64,000 nt of DNA from Veillonella caviae (GCF_003992125.1 NZ_RQUY01000006.1:40019-104018), one strand, 5' to 3'; shown: positions 1 through 9,180, numbered from the stretch's first letter. Numbers and translations are program-made. The notes: generated by a model from the sequence alone, not told the origin.

Positions 1-65
1 GGAATCCTGAGGTGAGTGATTTAGATAAAGCAGAAGCATTAGTAGCTGCGCTGATTGCAAAATAA
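1..65 (+). CDS. C-terminal end of an unidentified protein, cut by the window edge
   Basis: The last 20 codons of a gene that starts outside the window, in the frame beginning at base 3 and ending with TAA at 63-65. The visible tail is acidic and then alanine-rich (ends LVAALIAK). This is too short to assign a family. A terminator hairpin follows 35 bases later, which supports a real gene end. Confidence 0.5.
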   Translation, partial: NPEVSDLDKAEALVAALIAK

Positions 66-100
66 CAGATAAAGCTCGTATTATAAAAGAATTATAAGAA

Positions 101-139
101 AAACAGCACTGAACTCGTAATGAGTAGTGCTGTTTTTTT
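101..139. terminator. bidirectional intrinsic terminator
   Basis: A 10-bp perfect stem, AAACAGCACT (101-110) with AGTGCTGTTT (126-135), is followed by a T run on the plus strand. On the minus strand it is also followed by a T-rich tract. It lies between two convergent genes, so it probably ends both the upstream partial gene and the minus-strand ABC transporter operon. Confidence 0.85.
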
Positions 140-194
140 GTATTGTTAAATTTATTTTCTATGATTTGGTAGAGCAGGAGGAAGAATCTTTTTA

Positions 195-1196
195 TTATTG
201 AATGGTAATGCCGTGAATTTCTTCCGCTAATCGTTTAAGTGCTTCTACAGTACGTACGCCAGGTGTGATTTCAGAAAGTTTTACACGTATGAAATGGTTT
301 TCTTTAATCGCCGTAATGTCTTGTAATTGTGGATTTGATTTCAATTTAGCAATTTTTTGTTGGAAATCGTCATCGTTTCGGATGGAGTTGCCATAGTCTG
401 CAATGATGATATAATCAGGATTTTGGGCGATAACCGTTTCCCAAGAGCCTTTAGCCCATGTTTTATCGACGCCAAGACCGCTCATAACATTATCGGCACC
501 GATAAGGCGAAGTATATTCGTAGTGTAACCTTCAAATGCTGTAAATGGTTGACCGTCCTCGGAGTCGTAAATGAATACGCGTTTGCGTGGCAAGTCTTTT
601 AATTGTGTTTGGATTTGTGTTAATGTATTACGTTGGTTTTGTACCCATTCATTGGCTTTGTTTTCGACGCCAAAGATTTTACCGAGCATAATCATATCTT
701 GGAAATTAGTTTCCAAATCTGCTTTTGTGGACCGCATGGATTCAGGAACCCAAATATTAACCTTTTGAGCGATCATTTTGTCCGCAGGAATAGCACGCTT
801 GCTGAAAGAATCAGGCCAGCCAGTAGCAAAATCTGGTTTAGCAGACATAAACACTTCGTAAGATGGCCATTTCTCAGCTAATATTTTTACTTTGTCGTAT
901 TCTGCTTGAAGCGGTAGATAGATTTCTTCTTCTTTGAATGCAGTACCTGCCATTTTATCAGCAAGGCCTAATTGTAACATCATTTCTGTAGTAGCCTGTG
1001 ACATAGATACAGCATGTGTTGGTGGTGTTTGGACAGAGAAGTTTGTTGTAGTACCATCGAATGTTTCGCTCCAATTAGCGATAGCTTGTTGGCTTTGTGT
1101 AGTCGCTTGGTGGTCAGCACCACAACCGGTGATGGCGAATACAGATCCTGTTACGAGAAGGCCGAGAATAGTAAATTTTTTGATTTTGTTTAACAT
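195..1196 (-). CDS. ABC transporter substrate-binding lipoprotein (iron-chelate/cobalamin class)
   Basis: A 333-residue secreted solute-binding protein of the Peripla_BP_2 (TroA/BtuF/FepB-like) class. The N-terminus has a basic start, a hydrophobic core and the lipobox ITGC with the lipidated Cys at residue 25. The mature part shows the two-lobe layout of this family, with a central SAKPDFATGWPDS segment and a C-terminal lobe with QNPDYIIIADYG. It is the last gene of a minus-strand operon after a FecCD permease and an ATPase. The substrate cannot be read from sequence: ferric siderophore, heme and corrinoid are all possible. The presence of cbiZ in the same window makes a corrinoid plausible but does not prove it. 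The start is supported by AAGGAA 8 bases upstream of the ATG. Confidence 0.85.
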   Translation of the reverse strand: MLNKIKKFTILGLLVTGSVFAITGCGADHQATTQSQQAIANWSETFDGTTTNFSVQTPPTHAVSMSQATTEMMLQLGLADKMAGTAFKEEEIYLPLQAEYDKVKILAEKWPSYEVFMSAKPDFATGWPDSFSKRAIPADKMIAQKVNIWVPESMRSTKADLETNFQDMIMLGKIFGVENKANEWVQNQRNTLTQIQTQLKDLPRKRVFIYDSEDGQPFTAFEGYTTNILRLIGADNVMSGLGVDKTWAKGSWETVIAQNPDYIIIADYGNSIRNDDDFQQKIAKLKSNPQLQDITAIKENHFIRVKLSEITPGVRTVEALKRLAEEIHGITIQ

Positions 1197-1282
1197 GATA
1201 ATTCCTTTCTATACATATGCACATAGGGTGCTAATAAAAAACTAAATTCTCTTCAAATATGAGCTTTTCTTGATATAGGACA

Positions 1283-2002
1283 TTACATAACTAATTCAAA
1301 AGGTACTTCAAAGACTGGTTCTAGTAGCTCTGGTGTTAACACCTTTTGTGGGGTCCCATGAGCTACTATTTTGCCATGATTCATTAATACGATGTAATCG
1401 CAATAGTTAGCAGCTAGTTTGATATCATGTAATATGGTGATGACCGTACCTTTGAATTCTTGAAGTAAGTTCATGAGTCCCATTTTATGTTTTAAATCTA
1501 GATGATTGGTTGGTTCGTCTAATAGTAAAATAGAGGGCTCTTGTGTTAATGCTTTGGCAATAAATACACGCTGTAGTTCGCCACCAGAGAGATGTTGTAT
1601 CTCTTCATTTGCTAAGTGCTCAATACCGACTTTGTTCATATATTTAGCGGCAATAGCGTAGTCTTTTTCGGTATAGTTGCCAAATCGTGTTTTATGTGGG
1701 TAACGTCCTATGAGAACAATATCCTTTACAAGGAAATCGTCAATCATAGAATCACGTATTTGGGATAATATGGATACAGACTTTGCAAAATCTGATGATG
1801 GAATTGATTCGAGTGGTATATTTCCTAAAGTAATATGTCCTTTTGTAGGGAGCGCGCGGGACAAATGTTTCAATGTTGTTGATTTGCCGCATCCATTGGG
1901 ACCGATAATAGCAGTCATGGTATCCTTTGGAAATGTGATAGATATATCTTGTAAGACGTCCTTATTAGGATATCCGAAACTGAGATGTTGTATAGTAAAC
2001 AT
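1283..2002 (-). CDS. ABC transporter ATP-binding protein (FepC/BtuD class)
   Basis: A 239-residue cytoplasmic ATPase that powers the neighbouring FecCD permease. The Walker A motif GPNGCGKST is near residue 34, the signature LSGGE is near 140, and Walker B ILLLDEP is followed by the D-loop and the switch His in TILHD. Length and motif spacing are normal for the iron-chelate/B12 importer group. It sits between the permease (86-base gap) and the binding protein on the same strand, so the three genes are probably one transcript. The start is supported by TAGGAG just before the ATG. Confidence 0.9.
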   Translation of the reverse strand: MFTIQHLSFGYPNKDVLQDISITFPKDTMTAIIGPNGCGKSTTLKHLSRALPTKGHITLGNIPLESIPSSDFAKSVSILSQIRDSMIDDFLVKDIVLIGRYPHKTRFGNYTEKDYAIAAKYMNKVGIEHLANEEIQHLSGGELQRVFIAKALTQEPSILLLDEPTNHLDLKHKMGLMNLLQEFKGTVITILHDIKLAANYCDYIVLMNHGKIVAHGTPQKVLTPELLEPVFEVPFELVM

Positions 2003-2088
2003 AAAACTCCTATATACAATGACTCATATTGTGTAATTAAACTGGTACTTTCTGAATGTTATGGAGGTTGATGTATGACTTGATGAAA

Positions 2089-3102
2089 TTAGTTGTTGTA
2101 TTGGTAGCGTTTCATAATAATCCATATAAATAGAGGCGCTCCTAATAAGGATGTGAGGACCCCAATTGGAATTTCCTCTGGACTATAGAGAAATCTGGAT
2201 AGTACATCAGCCCAAATCATGACGATGCTACCGATAAGTATACTAAATGATAATGTATGACTGTGTTTTGGCCCGCCTGTTATTCTCGCTAAATGAGGAA
2301 TGATGAGCCCAATAAAGCCTACAACACTGACCTTTGATACTAAGGTGGCAATGACAATAGATGATGAAATAACGATGGATAATTGTAATGTTTTTACAGA
2401 GAGCCCCATATTAGTAGCTTCTTGGTTACCTAAAAGGAGTAGGTCTAGATCTTGTTTATAGATGTAAATAAATAAAGCGAATAGTGTGACGATACAAGTA
2501 GATAATGGTAAATCGGACCATTGTATACCGGCAAAACTACCTAATAGCCAAAACATGGCGCTCCGAACTTGGGCTTCGTGTTTTGCACCATAGATAATCA
2601 TCATCGTAAGGGAGGAAAAGATGCCAGTCATCCCCATACCAATGAGTACCAATTTTACAGGGCTACTACTTTTACCCACACAGAGCAATACGGCGATAAT
2701 TGAGAGCGCAGCACCTAAGGTTGCGAAAAATGGTGTATTATATGTGCCTAAGAATGATAGACCGCCACCTATGATGGCGAACACCGCACCTGTACTGGCC
2801 CCTGATGAAACTCCTAGAATATACGGGTCTGCCAGTGGATTACGAGTTACCGTTTGCATTAATAGACCTACCAAAGACAGGCCGATACCTGTTATAATGG
2901 AATACAACAATCGAGGTAATCGTATATCCCATAGGATAGTGTCTGTCATATGTGGAACTTTTAATGTTTCTAGCCCTATGTGGTATCCTAAGCTACTGAA
3001 TACTTGGTTTAGGGGAATATAGGTAGAACCGAATTGTAGTGATGACACCAAAGATAAAAATAAAATGATACATAAAAAAATTATTTTGATGGTGATATGC
3101 AT
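2089..3102 (-). CDS. FecCD-family ABC transporter permease
   Basis: A 337-residue inner-membrane permease with about ten hydrophobic segments. Family hallmarks are the RLPRLL segment near the N-terminus, the NPLADPYILGVSSGASTGA region and the cytoplasmic coupling loop near GFIGLIIPHLARI. An in-frame ATG lies 12 codons upstream at 3138. The start at 3102 is preferred because TGAGGA precedes it at good spacing and the protein then begins directly with its first membrane segment. It is the first gene of the permease-ATPase-binding protein operon. No B12 riboswitch box is visible upstream. Confidence 0.88.
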   Translation of the reverse strand: MHITIKIIFLCIILFLSLVSSLQFGSTYIPLNQVFSSLGYHIGLETLKVPHMTDTILWDIRLPRLLYSIITGIGLSLVGLLMQTVTRNPLADPYILGVSSGASTGAVFAIIGGGLSFLGTYNTPFFATLGAALSIIAVLLCVGKSSSPVKLVLIGMGMTGIFSSLTMMIIYGAKHEAQVRSAMFWLLGSFAGIQWSDLPLSTCIVTLFALFIYIYKQDLDLLLLGNQEATNMGLSVKTLQLSIVISSSIVIATLVSKVSVVGFIGLIIPHLARITGGPKHSHTLSFSILIGSIVMIWADVLSRFLYSPEEIPIGVLTSLLGAPLFIWIIMKRYQYNN

Positions 3103-3345
3103 AGTATCCTCATGACAAACTAGAAAGTACATTATCATTAAGTATAAGAAAAAATTCTGTATTCTTCAATATTTATACTAGTATAGGTATGGTGGAACCC
3201 GCATTTATTAGTGCGTGTAGGGCTTGTCAGTTCAGTATAGGGACGTTGTAATAGTATTCGTAGTAATATATGCAAAAGGAGTTTTTATGTCGGTTTTTGA
3301 AAGAATTATGCAATCGATTGTATTTAAATGAACGAGGGAGGGTAT

Positions 3346-3849
3346 ATGAATATAAAAGCTTTGACAGGTACAGCTATGCTATTAGCCATAGCTTTAGTAG
3401 CGCAAAGTTTGCGTCTCTTATTTCCATTTATACCACCTCAAGTGAGTGTGTTTGTAATCGGTTCTGTCGTTTCTGCTACTTATGTATTAGCTACATGGCG
3501 ATTTGGTGTTAAATATGGGCTCCTTCTTGCTTGGATTACGCCTATCGTAGCATATCTGCAAGGGATGTTGCCTATAGCACCACTTATTCTTATAACCGGT
3601 TTAGGTACATCGGTGTATGTTGTGTTGGTATATGTATTGCGTCATAAGCTGTTGTGGTTATTAGTAGGTGTATCGGCGTTGTGCCGTATGGTGGTTCTCT
3701 ATGTTGGCGCATTGTTGTTGTTACAATTTTTACATATTACAGGTCCTAAAACGGTGCCCATTCTTATGGCTTTTAGCTGGCCCCAACTAGTAACATCTAG
3801 ATTGGGTATTGGTATGGCTATGGTAGTTATGAAACGATATACAAACTAA
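3346..3849 (+). CDS. ECF transporter S component-like membrane protein, substrate unknown
   Basis: A 167-residue very hydrophobic protein with about five or six membrane spans, of the size and pattern of ECF-type vitamin transporter substrate-binding (S) components. I recognise the general class, not the specificity. No EcfA/EcfT genes lie nearby, so it would need the housekeeping energizing module encoded elsewhere. The start at 3346 is chosen because GGGAGGG precedes this ATG closely; the ATG at 3328 has no ribosome site. It is a single-gene unit with its own terminator at 3926. It could also be another small multi-span family, so the class call is moderate. Confidence 0.6.
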   Translation: MNIKALTGTAMLLAIALVAQSLRLLFPFIPPQVSVFVIGSVVSATYVLATWRFGVKYGLLLAWITPIVAYLQGMLPIAPLILITGLGTSVYVVLVYVLRHKLLWLLVGVSALCRMVVLYVGALLLLQFLHITGPKTVPILMAFSWPQLVTSRLGIGMAMVVMKRYTN

Positions 3850-3925
3850 AACTTCATAGATGATAATTATATGATGGTTAAAACTTAAAGCTATGGCAAA
3901 CCATGCGAAATACATATGACGAAAC

Positions 3926-3957
3926 AGGGCTTCTCACCGCTGGTGAGAGGCCCTTTT
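3926..3957 (+). terminator. intrinsic terminator after the ECF S component gene
   Basis: The stem is AGGGCTTCTCACC (3926-3938) with GGTGAGAGGCCCT, a 3-base loop, and a short T run after it. The strong G+C stem closes the 3346-3849 unit before the met region. Confidence 0.85.
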
Positions 3958-3959
3958 AA

Positions 3960-3989
3960 TTGACTAATTATAAACGTCTTATCTATAAT
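3960..3989 (+). promoter_or_regulatory. sigma-A type promoter for the met genes
   Basis: TTGACT (3960-3965), an 18-base spacer and a perfect TATAAT (3984-3989). It predicts a transcript with a roughly 155-base untranslated leader before the gene at 4155. Confidence 0.6.
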
Positions 3990-4064
3990 GAATGTATTGC
4001 ATTATAGGATAGTTTAATAGTAGGTATAGAATAGCCTTTATCAAGGTAGGATTTTGTATGTAGA

Positions 4065-4106
4065 GGATTGTTATTGTCTGTGGAACCGATAGCAATAATA
4101 ACACTA
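4065..4106 (+). promoter_or_regulatory. imperfect hairpin in the met leader
   Basis: TTATTG (71-76 of the 4,000s) pairs with CAATAA near 4093-4098, with further bulged pairs towards a loop containing TGTGGAACC. The remainder of the leader between 3990 and 4154 holds nothing I recognise. It lacks the conserved core of SAM riboswitches and of T-boxes. A role in control of the methionine genes is only a guess. Confidence 0.3.
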
Positions 4107-4154
4107 CATTAATAATAGATAATTATACCTATGTAATAGAGAAGGAGACATATA

Positions 4155-5288
4155 ATGAAATTTAATACAAAATGCGTACACGGTAGTGGTAAACCAGACA
4201 GTACAGGAGCGATTTCGCCGGCTATTTATATGTCTAGCACATTCTCTCACCCAAGTCTTGGTGATACATCGGGGTATCAATATACCCGTGAATCCAATCC
4301 GACTCGTGACAGGTTGGAACAATTGATAGCAGGGCTTGAGGAAGGTACTGATGCATTGGCATTTTCCTCTGGTATGGCGGCTGTTGATGCGGTGTTCCAT
4401 TTGTTCTCTCCTGGAGATCACATCATTTTAGGCGATGATTTGTACGGTGGTTCTATCCGTATGTTTACCAATATTTATGAACAGAATGGCATTGAGTTTA
4501 CTTATGTAGGTACATCTGATTTAGATGCTGTGAAAGCAGCTTTCAAAGCAAATACAAAGGCTGTATATATTGAGACACCTACTAATCCAATGATGGAAAT
4601 CACTGATATTCGCGCATTGGTAGGGATCGCTCATGAACGCAATGCGTTGGTGATTATTGATAATACATTCTTGTCCCCATATTTTCAAAAACCATTGACA
4701 CTAGGTGCTGATATCGTTGTTCATAGCGGTACGAAATTTATCGGTGGTCATCATGACGTCATTTCTGGTTTCACTATTGTAAAAGATGTAGATATAGCAG
4801 CTAAATTACGTTTAACTTATAAAACAGTAGGCGCTTGTTTATCTGCTATGGATAGCTGGCTTGTAATTCGCGGCGTGAAAACATTAGCTCTTCGTATGGA
4901 GCAACATCAAAAGAACGCTATTGCTCTAGCGGAGTGGTTGAAAACACAACCGAAAGTAACTAAAGTATTGTTCCCAGGCTTGCCAGAACATCCAGGTTAT
5001 GAAGTGAACAAATCGCAAACTACAGGTTTTGGCGGTATGCTGTCTTTTGAAGTAGATAGCGAAGAAACGGCAAAGAAAGTCTTGGAAGGTATTGAATTAA
5101 TCCAATTTGCAGAAAGCCTTGGTGGTACAGAGTCTTTGTTAACATACCCTGTGACACAAACGCATCCAGATTTAAAACCAGAAGATGCTGAACGCAAAGG
5201 TATTACACGCCGTTTGTTGCGTTTATCTGTAGGAATTGAAGACACAGACGATTTAATTGCTGATTTAGATCAAGCTTTCAGTAAATAA
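4155..5288 (+). CDS. metB: Cys/Met metabolism PLP enzyme (cystathionine gamma-synthase / beta-lyase family)
   Basis: A 377-residue pyridoxal-phosphate enzyme of the trans-sulfuration family. The PLP lysine is K194 in SGTKFIGGHHD, and the family motifs YTRESNPTRDRLE and DNTFLSPYFQKPL are clear. These enzymes make or cleave cystathionine, or use O-acylhomoserine directly; sequence alone does not separate gamma-synthase, beta-lyase and gamma-lyase activity. Its place ahead of a PatB-type lyase, metA and metY points to methionine/cysteine interconversion. The start has AGGAG upstream at good spacing. The symbol metB is a best guess. Confidence 0.85.
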   Translation: MKFNTKCVHGSGKPDSTGAISPAIYMSSTFSHPSLGDTSGYQYTRESNPTRDRLEQLIAGLEEGTDALAFSSGMAAVDAVFHLFSPGDHIILGDDLYGGSIRMFTNIYEQNGIEFTYVGTSDLDAVKAAFKANTKAVYIETPTNPMMEITDIRALVGIAHERNALVIIDNTFLSPYFQKPLTLGADIVVHSGTKFIGGHHDVISGFTIVKDVDIAAKLRLTYKTVGACLSAMDSWLVIRGVKTLALRMEQHQKNAIALAEWLKTQPKVTKVLFPGLPEHPGYEVNKSQTTGFGGMLSFEVDSEETAKKVLEGIELIQFAESLGGTESLLTYPVTQTHPDLKPEDAERKGITRRLLRLSVGIEDTDDLIADLDQAFSK

Positions 5289-5290
5289 AA

Positions 5291-5337
5291 CAATTAACGA
5301 TTCCCTCATATTGCTAGTTAAAGTGATTCGTTAATTG
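5291..5337 (+). repeat. intercistronic inverted repeat
   Basis: CAATTAACGA (5291-5300) and TCGTTAATTG (5328-5337) form a perfect 10-bp arm pair around a 27-base loop. There is no T run, so it is not a clear terminator. It may be an mRNA processing or stability element between the two genes. Confidence 0.45.
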
Positions 5338-5361
5338 GTGATGAAGTAGAAAGGTGCCTAT

Positions 5362-6546
5362 ATGGGACATTATAATTTTGACAAAATCATTGATAGAAAA
5401 CATACGAAATCCTTAAAATACGATTTTGCAGCGGAGCGAGGTAAACCAGAGGCTGTATTGCCATTTTGGGTGGCAGATATGGATTTTGAAATTCCTCAGG
5501 AATTGAAAGAAATTCTTTTAAATCGCGTAAATCATGGTATTTTTGGATATACAGAGTCTGATGATGCCTATTTCAATGCTCTTCATAACTGGTTCAAATC
5601 TCGTTTTAACTGGAACATTGAGAAACGATGGGTCGTGAAAACTCCGGGTATTGTATTTGCCTTGGCCATGGCAGTACGTGCTTTCACAAAAGAAGGTGAT
5701 GGGGTTCTCATCAATCAGCCTGTGTACTATCCATTTAGCATGGTAATTGATGACAATAATCGCAAATTGGTAAATGTACCTCTCGTCTGTGGTGAGGATA
5801 CATATACTATCGATTTTGAGGGAATTGAAAAAGCCATTGTGGAACAGAATGTTACATTATTCCTATTGTGTAATCCACATAATCCGGTGGGGCGCGTGTG
5901 GACTCGAGATGAGTTGAAACGCTTAGGTGATATTTGTATTAAACACAATGTGCTCGTTGTTAGCGATGAAATTCACGCCGATTTTGTATGGCGTGGTCAT
6001 GAGCACACAGTTTTTGCCGCTCTTGGTGAAAGCTACGCAGACCATTCTGTTATCTGCACAGCGCCGAGCAAAACCTTTAATATTGCAGGCCTTCAAGTAT
6101 CGAATATCTTCATTCCAAATGATTCCTTGCGCCGCCGTTTTGTAAAAGAAATCGACAGAGTAGGGTATAGTCAACTTAATACCATGGGCCTCGTTGGCTG
6201 CCAAGGGGCTTACGAAGTAGGTGGGCGTTGGTTGGATGAATTGAAGGAGTATATTCAAGATAATATTCAATTTACTATTGACTATTTTAGAGAATATTTG
6301 CCTAAACTGCGCATGTATCGGCCAGAAGGAACGTACTTGATGTGGTTTGACTGTTCTGAATTGCCGTTAACACCACAAGAACGGGAACAATGGTTGTTGA
6401 ATGATGCTAAACTTTGGCTTGACAGCGGTTCTATGTTTGGCAAAGATGGTGAAAATTTTGAACGTATTAATGTAGCCTGCCCTCGTGCTACATTAGTGAA
6501 TGGATTAGAAGCATTGCGCAGCGCATATGAAGCAAAAGGGTTTTAA
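5362..6546 (+). CDS. patB: PatB/MalY-type cystathionine beta-lyase (class I/II aminotransferase fold)
   Basis: A 394-residue PLP enzyme of the aminotransferase fold used as a C-S beta-lyase. The PLP lysine is K237 in the motif SKTFNIAGLQ, which is diagnostic of the MalY/PatB group. Upstream are CNPHNPVGRVW and SDEIHADFV, also typical. It would cleave cystathionine to homocysteine, pyruvate and ammonia, or degrade cysteine to sulfide. It follows the metB-like gene by 73 bases. Together the two could run trans-sulfuration in parallel with the direct sulfhydrylation route of metY. AAAGGTG precedes the start. Confidence 0.88.
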   Translation: MGHYNFDKIIDRKHTKSLKYDFAAERGKPEAVLPFWVADMDFEIPQELKEILLNRVNHGIFGYTESDDAYFNALHNWFKSRFNWNIEKRWVVKTPGIVFALAMAVRAFTKEGDGVLINQPVYYPFSMVIDDNNRKLVNVPLVCGEDTYTIDFEGIEKAIVEQNVTLFLLCNPHNPVGRVWTRDELKRLGDICIKHNVLVVSDEIHADFVWRGHEHTVFAALGESYADHSVICTAPSKTFNIAGLQVSNIFIPNDSLRRRFVKEIDRVGYSQLNTMGLVGCQGAYEVGGRWLDELKEYIQDNIQFTIDYFREYLPKLRMYRPEGTYLMWFDCSELPLTPQEREQWLLNDAKLWLDSGSMFGKDGENFERINVACPRATLVNGLEALRSAYEAKGF

Positions 6547-6555
6547 GCCCTTTTG
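6533..6555 (+). terminator. small hairpin overlapping the patB stop codon
   Basis: CAAAAGGG (6533-6540) pairs with CCCTTTTG (6548-6555) around a 7-base loop that contains the TAA stop. There is no T tract beyond CCCTTTT, so it would be a weak terminator at best. Confidence 0.35.
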
Positions 6556-6654
6556 GCTAGTATTACAATATGGCTTGATTGATATGTACATATAAGTTAT
6601 ATATTGGGTGTATTTAGAGATGTAATTAAATTCAATCAAAGATGAGGTGATGAG

Positions 6655-7614
6655 ATGCCTATTAAAGTTATAAAAAATTTACCGGCCATTACAAAATTGG
6701 CGCAAGAAAATATCTTTGTTATGGATACAGAGCGGGCGGAAAATCAACAAATTCGACCACTCCATATTTTATTAGTTAATTTGATGCCTACCAAAGAAAT
6801 TACGGAGACACAAATTTTACGGGCTCTTAGTAATAGCCCATTGCAAGTGAATTTAACCTTGTTGCATACCGCATCTCGGAAATCTAAAAATACAGATGAA
6901 CAATATTTAGAAACATTCTACCGTACTTTTGATGAGGTGAAAGACGAGTTCTTTGACGGCATGATTATCACTGGTGCCCCTGTAGAATTAATGCCTTTTG
7001 AAGAAGTGGACTATTGGGATGAGCTCGTAAAAATCATGGATTGGAGCGAAGAACATGTATATTCTACGTTCTACATTTGTTGGGGGGCACAAGCTGGTTT
7101 ATATCATCATTTTGGTATTAACAAAACGATTATGGATTCCAAGTTATTTGGTGTTTATGAACATGATATTTATAATGATAGACCTGTTTTACTGAGGGGA
7201 TTTGACGAAAAATTTTGGATGCCTCATTCTCGACATACTACTGTATCACAGCAGCAAATCCTTGATAATAAGCAATTGGAATTATTGGCTGGATCAGAAC
7301 CAAGCGGTGCGGCCATTGTACGTAGCTTAGACAATAAACACATTTTTGTATTTGGTCATGCTGAATATGATTGGGATACATTGAACCGTGAATATGTGCG
7401 AGATATTGCTAAAGGGGATGACATTGCCGTACCAGAAAACTATTTTCCTGATGATGATCCAAAACAACGTCCTATTGTAAGATGGCGATCTGTTAGTACC
7501 TTACTATTTACTAACTGGTTAAACTACTACGTATATCAAGAAACACCATATATTATCGAACAAATTCAAAAAATGAAATTTGAAAGAGATAAAAATTTGG
7601 GGGCTTATATTTAA
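6655..7614 (+). CDS. metA: homoserine O-acetyltransferase, MetA type
   Basis: A 319-residue enzyme of the MetA (class I glutamine amidotransferase-like) family that activates homoserine with an acyl-CoA. The acyl-enzyme cysteine is C142 in ICWGAQ, and the His/Glu pair is H235 and E237 in GHAEYDW. Residue 111 is Glu in the ITGAPVE segment. Published work on MetA homologues links Glu at this place with acetyl-CoA use and Gly with succinyl-CoA, so acetyl transfer is inferred. This fits the O-acetylhomoserine sulfhydrylase gene 150 bases downstream. The start is preceded by GATGAGGTGATGAG. Confidence 0.92.
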   Translation: MPIKVIKNLPAITKLAQENIFVMDTERAENQQIRPLHILLVNLMPTKEITETQILRALSNSPLQVNLTLLHTASRKSKNTDEQYLETFYRTFDEVKDEFFDGMIITGAPVELMPFEEVDYWDELVKIMDWSEEHVYSTFYICWGAQAGLYHHFGINKTIMDSKLFGVYEHDIYNDRPVLLRGFDEKFWMPHSRHTTVSQQQILDNKQLELLAGSEPSGAAIVRSLDNKHIFVFGHAEYDWDTLNREYVRDIAKGDDIAVPENYFPDDDPKQRPIVRWRSVSTLLFTNWLNYYVYQETPYIIEQIQKMKFERDKNLGAYI

Positions 7615-7638
7615 TACACAAATTTATATCCATTCCTT

Positions 7639-7667
7639 CTTAGCCATAACCTCAAGCTATGGCTAAG
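7639..7667 (+). terminator. hairpin between metA and metY
   Basis: CTTAGCCATA (7639-7648) and TATGGCTAAG (7658-7667) pair perfectly over 10 bp with a 9-base loop. No proper T run follows, so it may be a weak terminator or a stability hairpin. The likely metY promoter lies beyond it, with TATACT at 7710-7715. Confidence 0.5.
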
Positions 7668-7765
7668 TCCATTAAAAATATAGTGGACATAGTTTTTAAA
7701 GCATAGTAGTATACTAGGTATAACAAATGAGGTTTATTCCCTTTAGAAAAAAGGAGTTGGATAGA

Positions 7766-9037
7766 ATGAGCAAACAATACAAATTTGAAACATTACAATT
7801 ACATGCTGGTCATACAGTAGATCCTACAGGTTCTCGTGCAGTGCCTATTTACCAAACTACATCTTTCGTTTTTAAAGATGCGGAAGAAGCTGCAGGTCGT
7901 TTTGCGTTGACAAATCTTGGCCCGATTTATTCTCGTTTAGGCAATCCTACTGTTGATGTACTAGAAGCTCGTGTAGCACAATTAGAAGGTGGTGCAGGTG
8001 CTGTTGCTACTGCATCTGGTTCTGCAGCAATCACCTATTCCGTTCTAAATGTTGCTAGTGCCGGGGATAATATCGTATCTGCTTCTACATTATATGGCGG
8101 TACTTACAATTTATTTACTGCTACATTGCCACGTTTCGGCATTGAAACAAAATTTGTTAACCCTGACAAATTAGAAGAATTTGAAGCTGCTATTGATGAT
8201 AATACAAAAGCAATTTACATCGAAACTATCGGCAACCCTGGTATCAACCTTATCGATGTGCAAGCAGTGGCAGATATTGCTCATAAACATGGCATCATCT
8301 TGATTGTAGATAATACATTCGGTTCTCCATATTTGTTCCGTCCTTTTGAACATGGTGCTGACGTAGTTGTTCATTCCGCTACAAAATATCTTGGTGGTCA
8401 TGGTACTACATTGGCAGGCATCGTTGTAGAATCTGGTAAATTCGATTATGCTGCATCTGGTAAATACCCTGGATTTACAGAAGGTGATGAACATTACAAT
8501 GGTTTGCAATATGTAAACTTACCAATTCCGTTCACTGTAAAAGTTCGTGCTCAATTGTTGCGTGATACTGGTGCGTGCCTCACTCCGTTGGCAGCATGGC
8601 AAATCTTGCAAGGTATTGAAACATTGTCTTTGCGCGTAGAACGTCATGTTGAAAATACACGTAAAGTAGTGGAATTCTTAAATAATCATCCAAAAGTAGC
8701 ATGGGTAAGCTATCCAGAACTACCAACTAGCCCATATAAAGCATTGGCAGATAAATATTTCTCTAAAGGTGTTGGTGCTGTATTTACATTTGGCGTACAA
8801 GGTGGTAAAGAAGCAGGTATCAAACTTGTTGATGCTCTTGAAATCTTCTCTAACCTTGCCAATGTAGCAGATGCTAAATCTCTTGTTATTCATCCTGCAT
8901 CTACTACACATGCACAGTTAAACGAAGAACAACAAAAATCTGCTGGTGTAACACCAGATATGATTCGTTTGTCCGTAGGCATCGAAAATGTAGACGACAT
9001 CATTGCAGATCTTGCACAAGCATTGGATAAAGCATAA
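7766..9037 (+). CDS. metY: O-acetylhomoserine sulfhydrylase
   Basis: A 423-residue PLP enzyme of the Cys/Met metabolism family, in the longer O-acetylhomoserine aminocarboxypropyltransferase branch. Markers are the N-terminal [10 protein letters not shown], the PLP lysine K207 in [11 protein letters not shown], and the ATTHAQL segment near the C-terminus. It joins O-acetylhomoserine and sulfide to homocysteine. An in-frame ATG lies 13 codons upstream, but AAAAGGAG lies at good distance only from the ATG at 7766. The sulfide substrate would be delivered by the sulfate assimilation operon at the other end of this window. Confidence 0.92.
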   Translation: MSKQYKFETLQLHAGHTVDPTGSRAVPIYQTTSFVFKDAEEAAGRFALTNLGPIYSRLGNPTVDVLEARVAQLEGGAGAVATASGSAAITYSVLNVASAGDNIVSASTLYGGTYNLFTATLPRFGIETKFVNPDKLEEFEAAIDDNTKAIYIETIGNPGINLIDVQAVADIAHKHGIILIVDNTFGSPYLFRPFEHGADVVVHSATKYLGGHGTTLAGIVVESGKFDYAASGKYPGFTEGDEHYNGLQYVNLPIPFTVKVRAQLLRDTGACLTPLAAWQILQGIETLSLRVERHVENTRKVVEFLNNHPKVAWVSYPELPTSPYKALADKYFSKGVGAVFTFGVQGGKEAGIKLVDALEIFSNLANVADAKSLVIHPASTTHAQLNEEQQKSAGVTPDMIRLSVGIENVDDIIADLAQALDKA

Positions 9038-9180
9038 CCGCAACTTCTAATTCTACTTATCCATAGGCATATAACTACAGATATAGAAATTTTATAGATG
9101 ATGGTTGCTAGCAAATAGATAATCATCATCACCCTTAGTGGGTTATGAGCCACTAGGTAAAAAGGAAACCTTATACATAA

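Noticed and set aside
1197..1282. B12 riboswitch controlling the iron-chelate/B12-type importer
   Set aside because: No B12-box-like sequence was found here, between the other genes, or upstream of 3102.
3990..4154. SAM riboswitch or T-box before the methionine genes
   Set aside because: None of the conserved core sequences of either class is present.
6655..7614. Naming MetA a homoserine O-succinyltransferase
   Set aside because: Glu111 and the neighbouring O-acetylhomoserine sulfhydrylase both point to acetyl transfer.
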